From: Paucisalibacillus globulus DSM 18846
GTDB lineage: Bacteria; Bacillota; Bacilli; Bacillales; Amphibacillaceae
Assembly: GCF_000482485.1 (NCBI RefSeq)
Contig: NZ_AXVK01000020.1
Location: 124,001 to 188,000 of the forward strand
Reading direction: 5' to 3'
Length of the DNA: 64,000 bases
The translations under genes were made by a program, and so were the position numbers. Shown here piece by piece: positions 19,298 to 28,395 of this stretch; position 1 is the first letter of the stretch; the number at the start of each line of letters is the position of its first letter. The notes under the pieces are model-generated. The model was not told where the DNA came from and did not search any database. It was given only the letters and a program-made list of their open reading frames with translations.

Positions 19298-20248
19298 TTA
19301 TTCAAGGATTCCAGCTTCTTTGAAATATTTCTCTGCTCCGGGATGAAAATCTATACCAATACCGTTTAAAGCATTTTCAAGTTTAATAAATTCTGCTTTA
19401 GCATGGGTTATTTTATCAACATTTTCATAGAGTGCTTTAGTTATATCGAATACTGTGTCATCTGATAGACTATCAGAAACTGCTATCATAGCTAAGACAG
19501 CAACAGTATTCACTTCAGAACCTAATCCATATGTACCTTCAGTAATTGTGTCATGAGCGTAATATGGATATTTTTCGATTAGTGCATCAGCTTTATCTTT
19601 TTCAATTGGAACAATGGTAACTTGATTCGTTGCTGTTAAACCTTCTACTGCTCCAGTTGGAGTTCCTGCTGTAACAAATGCTGCATCAATATTACCATCT
19701 TGTATACCATCAGTAGATTCACCAAAATCTAGGTTTTGGGCCTCAATGTCTTCCATTGTCATACCATGAACTTCTAGTATTTGTTCTGCATTAATATAGG
19801 TTCCTGAACCCGGTGCACCAACGGAAACTCGTTTACCTTTTAAATCCTCAACAGTATTAATACCGGAGTCTTCAAGTGTAACAATTTGAACTGTTTCAGG
19901 ATATAGTGATCCAAGAGCTAACACATTTGTAACGGCACCTTCTTCTGCAAATGCATTAATTCCCTCAACTGCATCGGCCATTACATCTGTTTGGACAAAT
20001 GCTAATTCTGCTTCCCCATCACGTAAAGCAATGACATTTGCAGCTGAAGCATTAGATGATAACGCATCAACCTTAGTACCAGTTTCATCCGTGATAATTT
20101 TAGCAATTTCTCCACCTAACGGATAATATGTTCCTGTTGTTCCACCAGTTAATAATTGATAAAATTTCTGTTCACTACAGGCTGTTAAAATAATAGTAAG
20201 TAGTAGTAAGAAGGAAACTATAAGTAGCAGCTTTTTAATCCTCATCAT
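19298..20248 (-). CDS. TAXI-family TRAP solute-binding lipoprotein
   Basis: Extracellular receptor that delivers ligand to the fused permease. The 316-residue protein has a lipoprotein signal (hydrophobic residues 6-22 ending LTAC), so it is lipid-anchored at Cys-24. The mature part has the TAXI signature TGGTTGTYYPLGG near residues 34-46, GKRVSVGAPGSGT near 138, and a C-terminal half with EGTYGLGSEVNTVAVL. AGGGGGACAAA precedes the ATG pair. It is the first gene of receptor-DUF1850-permease. Confidence 0.92.
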   Translation of the reverse strand: MMRIKKLLLIVSFLLLLTIILTACSEQKFYQLLTGGTTGTYYPLGGEIAKIITDETGTKVDALSSNASAANVIALRDGEAELAFVQTDVMADAVEGINAFAEEGAVTNVLALGSLYPETVQIVTLEDSGINTVEDLKGKRVSVGAPGSGTYINAEQILEVHGMTMEDIEAQNLDFGESTDGIQDGNIDAAFVTAGTPTGAVEGLTATNQVTIVPIEKDKADALIEKYPYYAHDTITEGTYGLGSEVNTVAVLAMIAVSDSLSDDTVFDITKALYENVDKITHAKAEFIKLENALNGIGIDFHPGAEKYFKEAGILE

Positions 20249-20482
20249 TTTGTCCCCCTTTTTTATAGCATGATAATAATACTTATATTAGATTATTACT
20301 TAGGAATAGGAGAAAAAAGAACTAATCCAAGGGTAAAAATATGGGTTATTATCTGTTCATTATTTGCAATTCTTCAAATAGATATTTTTTTGAAATACGC
20401 TCATAAATAAATATAGTACAGTATCTTTTCCTTTAGTATTCATATTAATAAGGAGCATTGTTAAAATGAAAAACACCAATCA

Positions 20483-21205
20483 AAACCACCAGTGTGAACT
20501 GGTGGTTTGCTCTGCGGCTAAAAGCCTCTGTTACCGGCCTCGGCCTTAAAGGCCCACTGAATGGTTTCCCCTTACGCACCACATCCACGCACTGATTCTA
20601 AAGAATCACTTATCTCTTTTTATTTTTTTCTCCGGTAAATGGATCAAACTCCTCGAATAACGTTAATTGATCTGCCATATAATCTTCCCGGAGCTGATTT
20701 CTAATATATTCTTCTATTTGTTTCTTATTTCTTCCCACTGTATCGACATAGAATCCTCGACACCAGAATTTTCGATTGCCATATTTATATTTTAAATTTG
20801 CATGTCGGTCGAATATCATCAAACTGCTTTTACCTTTTAAATATCCCATAAACTGAGATACACTCAACTTTGGTGGGATACTTACTAACATATGAATATG
20901 GTCTCGACATGCATTTGCCTCATGAATGGTTACACCTTTTCTCTCACACTATTCTCTTATTATTTTCCCTATACTTTGTTTGTATTTTCCATATATAATT
21001 TGTCTTCTGTATTTCGGGGCAAACACTATGTGATACTTACAATTCCATGTTGTATGTGCTAAACTATTCTTGTCCTTCATTGGGACATGCCTCCTTCGTT
21101 TATTTGATGTAGTGGTCGGGAAACCAACTATATCTTATCACGAAGAGAGGCTTTTTTTAATACCACGCTATAAGCTCCCTGGAACCCCCGGCATAGCCAG
21201 GGGTT
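20483..21205 (-). mobile_element. IS200/IS605-family element with terminal hairpins
   Basis: The span runs from a perfect 10-bp hairpin (AAACCACCAG/CTGGTGGTTT, 20483-20508) to another (AACCCC...GGGGTT with inner GGC/GCC, 21183-21205). Between them is a single tnpA-like gene on the minus strand. Subterminal hairpins without inverted repeats are the hallmark of Y1-transposase elements. Exact ends cannot be set, because insertion leaves no target duplication. The GC-rich hairpin-rich part 20510-20600 lies between the stop codon and the first hairpin. No tnpB/orfB is present. Confidence 0.8.
20610..21080 (-). pseudogene. tnpA: IS200-type transposase TnpA with a nonsense codon
   Basis: Read through, the frame gives about 156 residues from MKDKNSLAHTTWNCKYHIVF to the lysine-rich end. 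It has the HUH motif in CRDHIHMLVSIPP and the C-terminal YVDTVGRNKKQIEEYIRNQ region that holds the catalytic Tyr. Codon 44 is TAG (20949-20951) within KIIRE-stop-CERKGV, where the family usually has a hydrophobic residue such as Leu, so one base change explains it. The remaining open frame starts inside the HUH motif and could not give an active enzyme alone. Confidence 0.85.
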
Positions 21206-21220
21206 TTCAAAAGACACAAA

Positions 21221-21252
21221 AAGGCTACTGAATTCTCAAATTCAGTAGCCTT
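21221..21252 (-). terminator. Terminator after yqjE
   Basis: AAGGCTACTGAATT and AATTCAGTAGCCTT make a 14-bp stem with a 4-base loop. On the minus strand it ends in TTTTT. Confidence 0.92.
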
Positions 21253-21267
21253 ATCATCTAACCTAAT

Positions 21268-22395
21268 TTATTTACTATTCTTGGCAACTTCTTGAATAAT
21301 AGCAGCCACAAGCTCCGTCACTTTAACTAGCTCATCAACCGGAATACGTTCATTAGTAGTATGAATTTCTTCATAACCCACTGCCAAGTTAACTGTAGGG
21401 ATTCCGAAACCTGCGATGACATTCGCATCACTTCCTCCACCACTCTGAAGAAGTTTACTTTCTCTTCCTATAGAAGCTGCTGCACGTCTTGCAACTTCTA
21501 CCACTTCATCCCCTGCTTCTTGCTTAAATCCAGGATACATTACTTTAATATCAACTATTGCCTCTCCACCCATTTCTTTAGCAGTTGATTCAAAAGCTTC
21601 CTTCATTTTAGCAACTTGCGCTTCCATTTTCTCTGGAACAAGAGAACGAGCCTCCGCTAAGATTTCAACATGGTCCACTACAATATTTGTTTGTTTTCCA
21701 CCCTCAAAGCGTCCAATATTTGCAGTCGTTTCTTCATCAATTCTTCCTAAAGGCATTTTAGAAATTGCTCTTGCAGCAAGTGTGATAGCTGAAACACCCT
21801 TTTCAGGGGCAACACCCGCATGAGCCGTTTTACCTTTAATGATAGTATTTACTTTAGCTTGTGTTGGGGCAGCAACAATAATATCACCAACTTCTCCGTT
21901 ACTATCTAGTGCATAACCAAATTTAGCATGGATAGTAGAAGGATCAAGTGCTTTTGCACCAACTAATCCTGATTCTTCTCCAACAGTAATGACAAACTGA
22001 ACATCACCATGTTCAATATTATTTTCTTTTACTGTACGAATGGCTTCAAACATTGCAGCAAGCCCTGCTTTATCATCAGAGCCTAGAATGGTTGTTCCAT
22101 CAGATACAATGTATCCATCTTTTATGGATGGTTTAATTCCTCTTCCTGGCACCACTGTATCCATATGAGATGTAAAATAGATTGTGTCTACACCATCTTT
22201 TGTGCCCTTCAACGTGCAAATTAAATTATTTGCACCATGACCTGTTATTTCTTTTGCATTGTCTTCTGCAATATCTAAGCCCAAATCTGTAAATTTCTTT
22301 TTCAATACTTCTGCAATTTCTGCCTCAAAACCTGTCTCAGAGTCTACCTGAACAAGTTCCATAAATTCCTTAACTAGTCTATCTTGATTTACCAT
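21268..22395 (-). CDS. yqjE: M20-family zinc peptidase, YqjE (tripeptidase-like)
   Basis: Cytoplasmic di-zinc aminopeptidase related to peptidase T. The 375-residue protein has metal ligands in SHMDTVVPG near 77, SDDKAGLAA near 105, TVGEESGLVGAK near 140, and DSNGEVGD near 162, with LQSGGGSDANV near 321 and the last His in YEEIHTTNE. AGGAGG precedes the ATG. It is encoded 18 bases downstream of the yqjD-like carboxyltransferase, the B. subtilis yqjC-yqjD-yqjE order, so it likely shares that transcript despite an unrelated function. Confidence 0.9.
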   Translation of the reverse strand: MVNQDRLVKEFMELVQVDSETGFEAEIAEVLKKKFTDLGLDIAEDNAKEITGHGANNLICTLKGTKDGVDTIYFTSHMDTVVPGRGIKPSIKDGYIVSDGTTILGSDDKAGLAAMFEAIRTVKENNIEHGDVQFVITVGEESGLVGAKALDPSTIHAKFGYALDSNGEVGDIIVAAPTQAKVNTIIKGKTAHAGVAPEKGVSAITLAARAISKMPLGRIDEETTANIGRFEGGKQTNIVVDHVEILAEARSLVPEKMEAQVAKMKEAFESTAKEMGGEAIVDIKVMYPGFKQEAGDEVVEVARRAAASIGRESKLLQSGGGSDANVIAGFGIPTVNLAVGYEEIHTTNERIPVDELVKVTELVAAIIQEVAKNSK

Positions 22396-22413
22396 ACAAT
22401 CTAACCTCCTGTG

Positions 22414-23970
22414 TTAAAGAGGAATATTCCCATGCTTCTTTTTAGGACGTTCCTCCTGTTTAGTTGCGAGCATTTCCAATGCTTGAATCAACTTAATTCT
22501 TGTTTCCCTTGGATCGATAACATCATCAACCATCCCCAATTTAGCTGCAATATAAGGATTAGCAAACTTATCTCGATATGTATTAATTTTTTCTTGACGA
22601 GTACGCTCAGGTTCTTCACTCGAAGCAATTTCCTTTGCAAAAATAATATTAGCAGCACCTTCTGGACCCATCACAGCAATTTCGGCATTTGGCCATGCAA
22701 ATACTAAATCGGCACCAATAGATTTACTATTTAAAGCCACATAAGCCCCACCATATGCCTTGCGAACAATAACCGTTAGTTTAGGTACCGTTGCCTCTGA
22801 ATAGGCATATAAAATTTTTGCTCCATGACGTATGATACCACCATGTTCTTGTTTTATGCCAGGAAAGAAACCTGTCACATCCTCAAATGTAATGATTGGA
22901 ATATTAAAACAATCACAAAAGCGAATAAAACGGGCTGCCTTATCACTTGAATCAATATCTAATCCACCTGCTAAATGCTTTGGTTGATTACAAACTAGCC
23001 CAACTGTTTGTCCTTTTATTCTTGCCAGACCAACAACAATATTTTTGGCAAAATCAGCATGAATTTCGTAAAAACTATCTTCATCTACAATTTGGTGAAT
23101 AACCTTCTTCATATCATAAGGTCGAGTAGAATCAAAAGGAACAATATCGACCAACTCAGGGCGATAATTTCTAAGTTCATCTTCAATATATTCACCTAAC
23201 ACTGGTTTCTCATTATTATTATTTGGCAAATAGGATAATAATCTTTTCACATGGTCTAATGCCTCTTCTTCATTTTTTGCTTTAAAATGGGCATTTCCAC
23301 TTTTACCATTGTGAATATGAGCACCACCAAGATCCTCCGAAGATATCTTTTCTCCAGTCACCGTTTCGATTACCTTTGGACCAGTTATAAACATTTGTGA
23401 TGTTTTTTCTACCATAATAACGAAATCTGTTATTGCTGGAGAATAAACCGCACCACCTGCACTCGGTCCCATGATGACAGAAATTTGTGGTATATAACCA
23501 GAGTAGATGGCATTTCGATAAAATACCTGACCATATCCATCGAGTGATGAGACTCCTTCTTGTATTCTAGCTCCACCTGAGTCATTTAAACCAATAAATG
23601 GAACACCGTTTTTCGCAGCTAAGTCCATAACTGCCGCTATCTTCTTACCATGCATTTCACCTAGAGCACCACCATACAGAGTAAAATCCTGGGCAAATAA
23701 ATACACTGATCTTCCATTAATTTTACCGTAGCCAGTAACCACACCGTCTCCTGCACCGATAGAACTATTCATTTCAAAATCTGTACCGCGATTTTCGATA
23801 AATGTATTTAGTTCAACAAAACTCCCATCATCTAGTAGATAATCGATTCTCTCTCTTGCAGTCCATTTACCTTTCGCATGTTGCTTTTCAATTCTATCAT
23901 CGCCACCACCAAGTTCAGCCATTCTTCTTTTATCATAGAGCTCGCTTATTTTATCAAACATATCCATCAT
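22414..23970 (-). CDS. yqjD: Acyl-CoA carboxyltransferase beta subunit (YqjD; propionyl-CoA type)
   Basis: Carboxyltransferase half of a biotin-dependent acyl-CoA carboxylase or methylmalonyl-CoA decarboxylase. The 518-residue length and the two crotonase-like halves fit PccB: GGGDDRIEKQHAKGK near 20, GLNDSGGARIQEGV near 125 and GPSAGGAVYSPA near 164 in the first half; ITFEDVTGFFPG and RKAYGGAYVALNSK in the second. It overlaps the upstream B12/epimerase gene by ATGATG, so the two are coupled. The methylmalonyl-CoA neighbours point to propionyl-CoA as substrate. No dedicated biotin subunit is adjacent. Confidence 0.92.
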   Translation of the reverse strand: MMDMFDKISELYDKRRMAELGGGDDRIEKQHAKGKWTARERIDYLLDDGSFVELNTFIENRGTDFEMNSSIGAGDGVVTGYGKINGRSVYLFAQDFTLYGGALGEMHGKKIAAVMDLAAKNGVPFIGLNDSGGARIQEGVSSLDGYGQVFYRNAIYSGYIPQISVIMGPSAGGAVYSPAITDFVIMVEKTSQMFITGPKVIETVTGEKISSEDLGGAHIHNGKSGNAHFKAKNEEEALDHVKRLLSYLPNNNNEKPVLGEYIEDELRNYRPELVDIVPFDSTRPYDMKKVIHQIVDEDSFYEIHADFAKNIVVGLARIKGQTVGLVCNQPKHLAGGLDIDSSDKAARFIRFCDCFNIPIITFEDVTGFFPGIKQEHGGIIRHGAKILYAYSEATVPKLTVIVRKAYGGAYVALNSKSIGADLVFAWPNAEIAVMGPEGAANIIFAKEIASSEEPERTRQEKINTYRDKFANPYIAAKLGMVDDVIDPRETRIKLIQALEMLATKQEERPKKKHGNIPL

Positions 23971-24785
23971 GTCTGATCTCCCCCTGCTTCTTCACAAAGT
24001 TCAAATAGCACACCATGTGCAGATTTTGGATGTATAAATGCTATTGTCGATTGATGGGCACCCGTTTTAGGTTCAGCATTTATAAATTGAATCCCGTTCT
24101 TGGAAAGATTTCTCATTCTTAATTCAATATCATCTACATCCAATGCGATATGATGGATCCCTTCTCCTTTTTTCTCAATAAACTTATAAATCGGGGATGT
24201 ATCATCTGTTGGTTCTAATAATTCAAAACGACTTTCCCCAATTTTAAGGAATGCTACTTTTACATTTTCCGATTCAACCTCTTCCATTCCCTCTAATTTA
24301 AGCCCCAATTTCTTGATGTAGAAAGGCAAAGACTGTTCAATTGATTTCACAGCTATTCCTATATGGGATATTTTTTTTGTTATTTCTTTTTCGGTTGGGC
24401 TAACTAAATCTATAATATAGTTTGCTAAATCTTCAATTGACGAACCACTTGTAAATATTTTCTTTACACCTTGTTCTACTAAAAATGGAATATCTTCAGC
24501 AGGTATAACACCGCCTCCAATTACCGGAATATCACTAGCATTTGCTGCCTTTAATTCTTCAACTACTTTTGGAAAAAGTGTTCGATGTGCTCCGGACAAG
24601 GAAGATAATCCTACTACATCTACATCCTCCTGAATCGCAGCTTTTGCAATTTGTGCAGGTGATTGTCTTAAGCCAGTATAAACAACTTCCATTCCATGAT
24701 CCCTCAGTCCCTGCGAGATTACTAGTGCCCCTCTATCGTGCCCATCAAGACCTGGTTTAGCAATTAAAACCCTAATTTTTGCCAT
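23967..24785 (-). CDS. Fusion of B12-binding domain of methylmalonyl-CoA mutase and methylmalonyl-CoA epimerase
   Basis: The 272-residue protein joins two enzymes. Residues 1-130 form the mutase small domain, with the cobalamin-ligand box GLDGHDRGA (DxHxxG, His as lower axial ligand), SLSGAHRTL and PVIGGGVIP. Residues 143-268 form a VOC-fold epimerase, with HIGIAVKSIEQSLPF, ELLEPT, GIHHIALDVDDI and the final metal ligand in LFELCEE. In B. subtilis the epimerase-like yqjC is a separate gene before yqjD; here the B12 domain is attached to it. The start is the ATG (MAKIRVLIAKPG) after GGGAGGAG. It follows the mutase large chain by 27 bases. Confidence 0.93.
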   Translation of the reverse strand: MAKIRVLIAKPGLDGHDRGALVISQGLRDHGMEVVYTGLRQSPAQIAKAAIQEDVDVVGLSSLSGAHRTLFPKVVEELKAANASDIPVIGGGVIPAEDIPFLVEQGVKKIFTSGSSIEDLANYIIDLVSPTEKEITKKISHIGIAVKSIEQSLPFYIKKLGLKLEGMEEVESENVKVAFLKIGESRFELLEPTDDTSPIYKFIEKKGEGIHHIALDVDDIELRMRNLSKNGIQFINAEPKTGAHQSTIAFIHPKSAHGVLFELCEEAGGDQT

Positions 24786-24812
24786 TATATATTCTCCTCC
24801 CAAATCAGACTA

Positions 24813-26462
24813 TTACATGCTTCCATATTCCCCGAATTCTTTACGAAGAACATTACAGATTTCCCCTACAGAAGCATAAGCTTTTACGGCATTTAGAATA
24901 TATGGCATCAAGTTCTCTTCTAAATTCTTGGCGGCCCATTCTAGCTGTTTTAAGGTACTTTCAACCATTTCATTATCACGTTGTTTCCTAATGTCTTGTA
25001 AGAAAGACTTTTGCTGGCGTTCTAATTCCTCATCAACCTTTAATAATTCTGTATTAACTTCTTCATCCAATTTATATTTATTTAACCCCACGATAATTTC
25101 TTCTTCTTTTTCAATTCTTTTTTGTGTTTCGTAGGCAGTACGATGAATTTCACGTTGCATAAAACCTTCCTCAATCGCAGATACTGCCCCACCTAGCTCC
25201 TTAATTTGCTTTAGGTAAACACCGATTTCATCCTCTATTTTATCTGTTAAAGCTTCTATATAATACGAACCACCTAATGGATCTACCGTATCTGCAACAC
25301 CACTTTCATTGGCAATTATTTGTTGCGTACGTAATGCGATACGAGCCGAGTCCTCTGTTGGCAATGCCAATGCTTCATCCCGAGAGTTTGTGTGTAGGCT
25401 TTGAGTACCTCCAAGTACTGCAGCTAGAGCTTGCATGGTAACCCTTACAATATTATTGTCTGGTTGCTGGGCAGTTAAAGTAGATCCACCTGTTTGCGTA
25501 TGAAAGCGTAATTTCCAACTCTTAGGGTTTTTTGCCTGATAATGTTCCTTCATTATTTTTGCCCACACTCTTCTAGCAGCTCTAAACTTAGCAATCTCTT
25601 CAAAAAAGTTATTATGAGCATTAAAGAAGAATGCTAGTCTCGGAGCAAAAGCATCAACATTTAATCCGGATTCAATAGCTGCATCAACATAAGCCATACC
25701 ATTAGCAATGGTAAAGGCTGCTTCTTGTACTGCTGTAGAACCTGCTTCACGAATATGGTAGCCAGAAATACTTATTGTATTAAACTTTGGAACATGCTCC
25801 AAACAATATTCAAAGATATTAGTAATCAATCTCATGGATGGCTTCGGAGGAAAAATATAAGTACCCCTTGCAATATATTCCTTTAAAATATCATTTTGGA
25901 TGGTACCCGTTAATTTTTCTTTTGGAACACCTTGCTTCTCCCCTATAGCAATATACATAGCAAGTAATACAGATGCAGGTGCATTGATTGTCATTGACGT
26001 ACTAACTTTATCTAATGGTATTTGATCTAATAAAGCTTCCATATCATGTAATGTATCAATTGCTACCCCAACTCTTCCTACTTCACCTTCTGACATCATA
26101 TCATCAGAGTCATAACCAATTTGAGTTGGTAAGTCAAATGCAACGGATAATCCCGTTTGTCCTTGTTCTAATAAATATCTAAATCGTTTATTTGTTTCCT
26201 TTGCAGAACCAAACCCAGCATATTGGCGCATTGTCCAATATTTGCTTCGGTACATAGTTGGCTGAATCCCTCTTGTATATGGGTACTCACCCGGAAAACC
26301 TAGTTTTTCATGATAGTCACTATCATTTTCAGGGTAATAGAGTCTCTCCACATCTATTTCAGAGCTAGTTTGAAAGGTGTTATTTCGTTCTGGAAAGCGC
26401 TTTAAAATTTCATCAAGCGAATTCCGCCATTTCTTTTCTATATCCTTTTGGTTGATATTCAT
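24813..26462 (-). CDS. Methylmalonyl-CoA mutase, catalytic (large) chain without B12 domain
   Basis: With the B12 domain of the next gene, converts (R)-methylmalonyl-CoA to succinyl-CoA. The 549-residue protein has the mutase TIM barrel: [20 protein letters not shown] near 60-80, [20 protein letters not shown] near 105-125, [12 protein letters not shown] near 240, and [15 protein letters not shown] near 325. It ends after a helical linker, and the DxHxxG cobalamin site is absent, so it needs the separate small domain. The start is ATG (MNINQKD) behind GGGGGAATAAGA. It heads an operon with the fusion gene, yqjD and yqjE. No meaB-type GTPase is in the window. Confidence 0.94.
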   Translation of the reverse strand: MNINQKDIEKKWRNSLDEILKRFPERNNTFQTSSEIDVERLYYPENDSDYHEKLGFPGEYPYTRGIQPTMYRSKYWTMRQYAGFGSAKETNKRFRYLLEQGQTGLSVAFDLPTQIGYDSDDMMSEGEVGRVGVAIDTLHDMEALLDQIPLDKVSTSMTINAPASVLLAMYIAIGEKQGVPKEKLTGTIQNDILKEYIARGTYIFPPKPSMRLITNIFEYCLEHVPKFNTISISGYHIREAGSTAVQEAAFTIANGMAYVDAAIESGLNVDAFAPRLAFFFNAHNNFFEEIAKFRAARRVWAKIMKEHYQAKNPKSWKLRFHTQTGGSTLTAQQPDNNIVRVTMQALAAVLGGTQSLHTNSRDEALALPTEDSARIALRTQQIIANESGVADTVDPLGGSYYIEALTDKIEDEIGVYLKQIKELGGAVSAIEEGFMQREIHRTAYETQKRIEKEEEIIVGLNKYKLDEEVNTELLKVDEELERQQKSFLQDIRKQRDNEMVESTLKQLEWAAKNLEENLMPYILNAVKAYASVGEICNVLRKEFGEYGSM

Positions 26463-26628
26463 TCTTATTCCCCCATTCAATAAAAAACAAATTATGTTAT
26501 CGCTTGCAATAAGGTAAATATTAGGAAAATTAATGCTAAAAAAATTATAACTTAAATATTATACTTGTCCAATTCTTATTTTAACGTTAAAATAAATAGA
26601 GCACATGGGATTTAAGGAGGACTTACGA

Positions 26629-26772
26629 ATGTCTGCAAAACAAACTACTAAACCTGCTCCAAGAAGAAAATCAAAGCGTGAAAAACGTATGAAATTAGCA
26701 ATATATATTATGATTATTGCCATGGTAGTATCTACTGTTACTTACGGTTTAGCACTATTTGTAAATATGTAA
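26629..26772 (+). CDS. Small single-pass membrane protein, Prli42-like
   Basis: A 47-residue protein: a strongly basic N-terminus (PAPRRKSKREKRMK) followed by one membrane segment (LAIYIMIIAMVVSTVTYGLALF). This layout and the IYIMIIAMVVST core resemble Prli42, the miniprotein that anchors the stressosome in Listeria and is conserved in Firmicutes. TTAAGGAGG is 9 bases before the ATG, and its own terminator follows, so it is a real gene. The Prli42 identity is from memory of the family and is not certain. Confidence 0.7.
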   Translation: MSAKQTTKPAPRRKSKREKRMKLAIYIMIIAMVVSTVTYGLALFVNM

Positions 26773-26783
26773 AGATGTATGAT

Positions 26784-26823
26784 AAGACTGGATTACATAA
26801 TTTTGTAATCGCAGTCTTTTTTA
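26784..26823 (+). terminator. Terminator after the small membrane protein gene
   Basis: AAGACTG-ATTACA and TGTAAT-CAGTCTT pair with a small bulge, followed by TTTTTT on the plus strand. It lies between convergent genes and may also serve yqjA. Confidence 0.88.
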
Positions 26824-26825
26824 TT

Positions 26826-27812
26826 TTATCTATTCTTTTTTACACGAAAATGACGTAGTAAACTTACATCACTCTCCTTATAGCGTTTTTTTATTATTAA
26901 ATAGCTTTCGATTTCATGTAGTAGTCGGAATAGGTTTGCCCTTGTTTCAAATTCTTCATAGGTTGATGGTAAATCCTCCTTGTTAAACTCATCCCGTAAT
27001 TCCTTTAGTTGTTCTAAGAAAACAATTGCCGTATTTTCAGGCCGTACTGATTCTGCCAATCCCTCAAAAAAGCTTGCAATATGTAAGGAGATGTCATCAT
27101 GGTTAGGTAACTTGGTTACGAGCGGAAGCATATTTCGTAGTAGCTCAAGTTGTTTATTTCTCATCACAAAATAATCATAATACGTATGTTTGGAACGTAA
27201 TAGGTGGTTTTCCCGATCAATTTCACCTAGTTCTATTGCTTTATCCAATAAAATTTCTGATTCCCGTATTTCTCTTCCATCCCAAACCGTATTCTTTTCA
27301 CGCAAATACAATGCAATTTCCTTTAAGATTACTTGAAAGTTATCCTCAATATTCTGTTGAATTTGCTTAAGTTTATGATCATTACCTGGCATATACAGAT
27401 TAAGTAACAATCCTATTCCAATCCCAATAATTATGATGAAAAATTGCTCAAATAAAAAATGAATCGATATATCACCCGCACTGTAAAAGCCTAATGTAAT
27501 GACAGAGCTTGTTGCAATACCAGGTGTTACTTTTAATAAAACTGTTACTGGTATAAATACAATAAACATGATTGCTAAAACAATTGGGTAATAACCTAAT
27601 AGTTCAAAAAATACAAATGAGAAAATACTTGCAATTATACAAGCTAGCAAACGATGCCATGCACTTAAAACGGACTGTTTTCTAGATGGTTTAATCGTAA
27701 GTATCGTAAGAATCCCTGCCGAAGTAAAATTTGAGAGTCCTAACGCTTGGGCAATTACGATAGCGATTGGTGTGCCGATAGCTGTCTTAATAGTCCGATA
27801 CCCAATTTTCAC
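26826..27812 (-). CDS. yqjA: YqjA-like membrane protein, aromatic acid exporter family
   Basis: A 328-residue protein: an N-terminal membrane domain with about four to five segments over residues 8-140 (conserved IGYRTIKTAIGTPIAIVIAQ), and a C-terminal soluble helical domain, as in the FUSC/DUF939 exporters. The start is GTG-AAA-ATT, because GAGGAG lies 8 bases before it; a longer frame would run through the terminator of the upstream gene. The substrate is unknown. It follows brxB as yqjA follows yqiW in B. subtilis. Confidence 0.82.
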   Translation of the reverse strand: MKIGYRTIKTAIGTPIAIVIAQALGLSNFTSAGILTILTIKPSRKQSVLSAWHRLLACIIASIFSFVFFELLGYYPIVLAIMFIVFIPVTVLLKVTPGIATSSVITLGFYSAGDISIHFLFEQFFIIIIGIGIGLLLNLYMPGNDHKLKQIQQNIEDNFQVILKEIALYLREKNTVWDGREIRESEILLDKAIELGEIDRENHLLRSKHTYYDYFVMRNKQLELLRNMLPLVTKLPNHDDISLHIASFFEGLAESVRPENTAIVFLEQLKELRDEFNKEDLPSTYEEFETRANLFRLLHEIESYLIIKKRYKESDVSLLRHFRVKKNR

Positions 27813-27832
27813 TACAATTTCTCCTCTATAAG

Positions 27833-27868
27833 AAATAAGGCTGCCTTTTAAATAGGACAGCCTTATTT
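27833..27868 (-). terminator. Terminator after the bacilliredoxin gene
   Basis: AAATAAGGCTG and CAGCCTTATTT form an 11-bp stem. On the minus strand a T-containing AT tract follows (TTATTTCTTATAG). It separates brxB from yqjA. Confidence 0.8.
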
Positions 27869-27878
27869 GATTCATTAC

Positions 27879-28310
27879 TTATACTTCTTCACAATGTTGA
27901 TTGAAGATATCTTGAAGTTTTGTCATTACTTCCATTGCACTATGACCTTCAATATCATGACGTTCAAGCATCGTAACAATTTTACCATCCTTTAAGAACG
28001 CAAAAGATGGTGATGATGGTGCAAAGCCCTCAAAGTATGTACGAGCTTTTTCCGTTGCTTCACGATCTTGTCCGGCAAATACTGTCACTAAGTGATCTGG
28101 ACGTTTATCGGAGTGAATGGCATTAGCTGCTGCTGGTCGTGCAACTCCACCAGCACAACCACATGTTGAGTTAATCAATACAAGTGTTGTACCTTCTCGT
28201 GTTAGTGCAGTGTCAACATCTTCCTCAGATCGAAGCTCCTCATAACCCGCTTCCTTTATATCCTTACGTGCAGCATCAACAATATCATTCATAAATAGGT
28301 TGAAATCCAA
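27879..28310 (-). CDS. brxB: Bacilliredoxin BrxB (YqiW)
   Basis: Thioredoxin-fold protein that removes bacillithiol from S-bacillithiolated proteins. The 143-residue protein has the active-site CGC in [16 protein letters not shown] near residue 52, then [15 protein letters not shown] and PPSSPSF-like [10 protein letters not shown]. The start is taken as TTG-GAT-TTC ([11 protein letters not shown]), matching where B. subtilis YqiW begins and 7 bases after AAGGGG; a GTG three codons upstream overlaps the ribosome site. It is monocistronic. Confidence 0.9.
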   Translation of the reverse strand: MDFNLFMNDIVDAARKDIKEAGYEELRSEEDVDTALTREGTTLVLINSTCGCAGGVARPAAANAIHSDKRPDHLVTVFAGQDREATEKARTYFEGFAPSSPSFAFLKDGKIVTMLERHDIEGHSAMEVMTKLQDIFNQHCEEV

Positions 28311-28395
28311 TATAAGCACCCCTTGTGTTAGTTTAATCCTACCTAACTTCTAGGTTATCAATTTTAGTGGTAAAATTCAATTCTAAAAGCTCGCT

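Noticed and set aside
26463-26628. Possible cobalamin riboswitch before the mutase operon
   Set aside because: No B12-box-like sequence or extended leader structure was seen in this short AT-rich gap.
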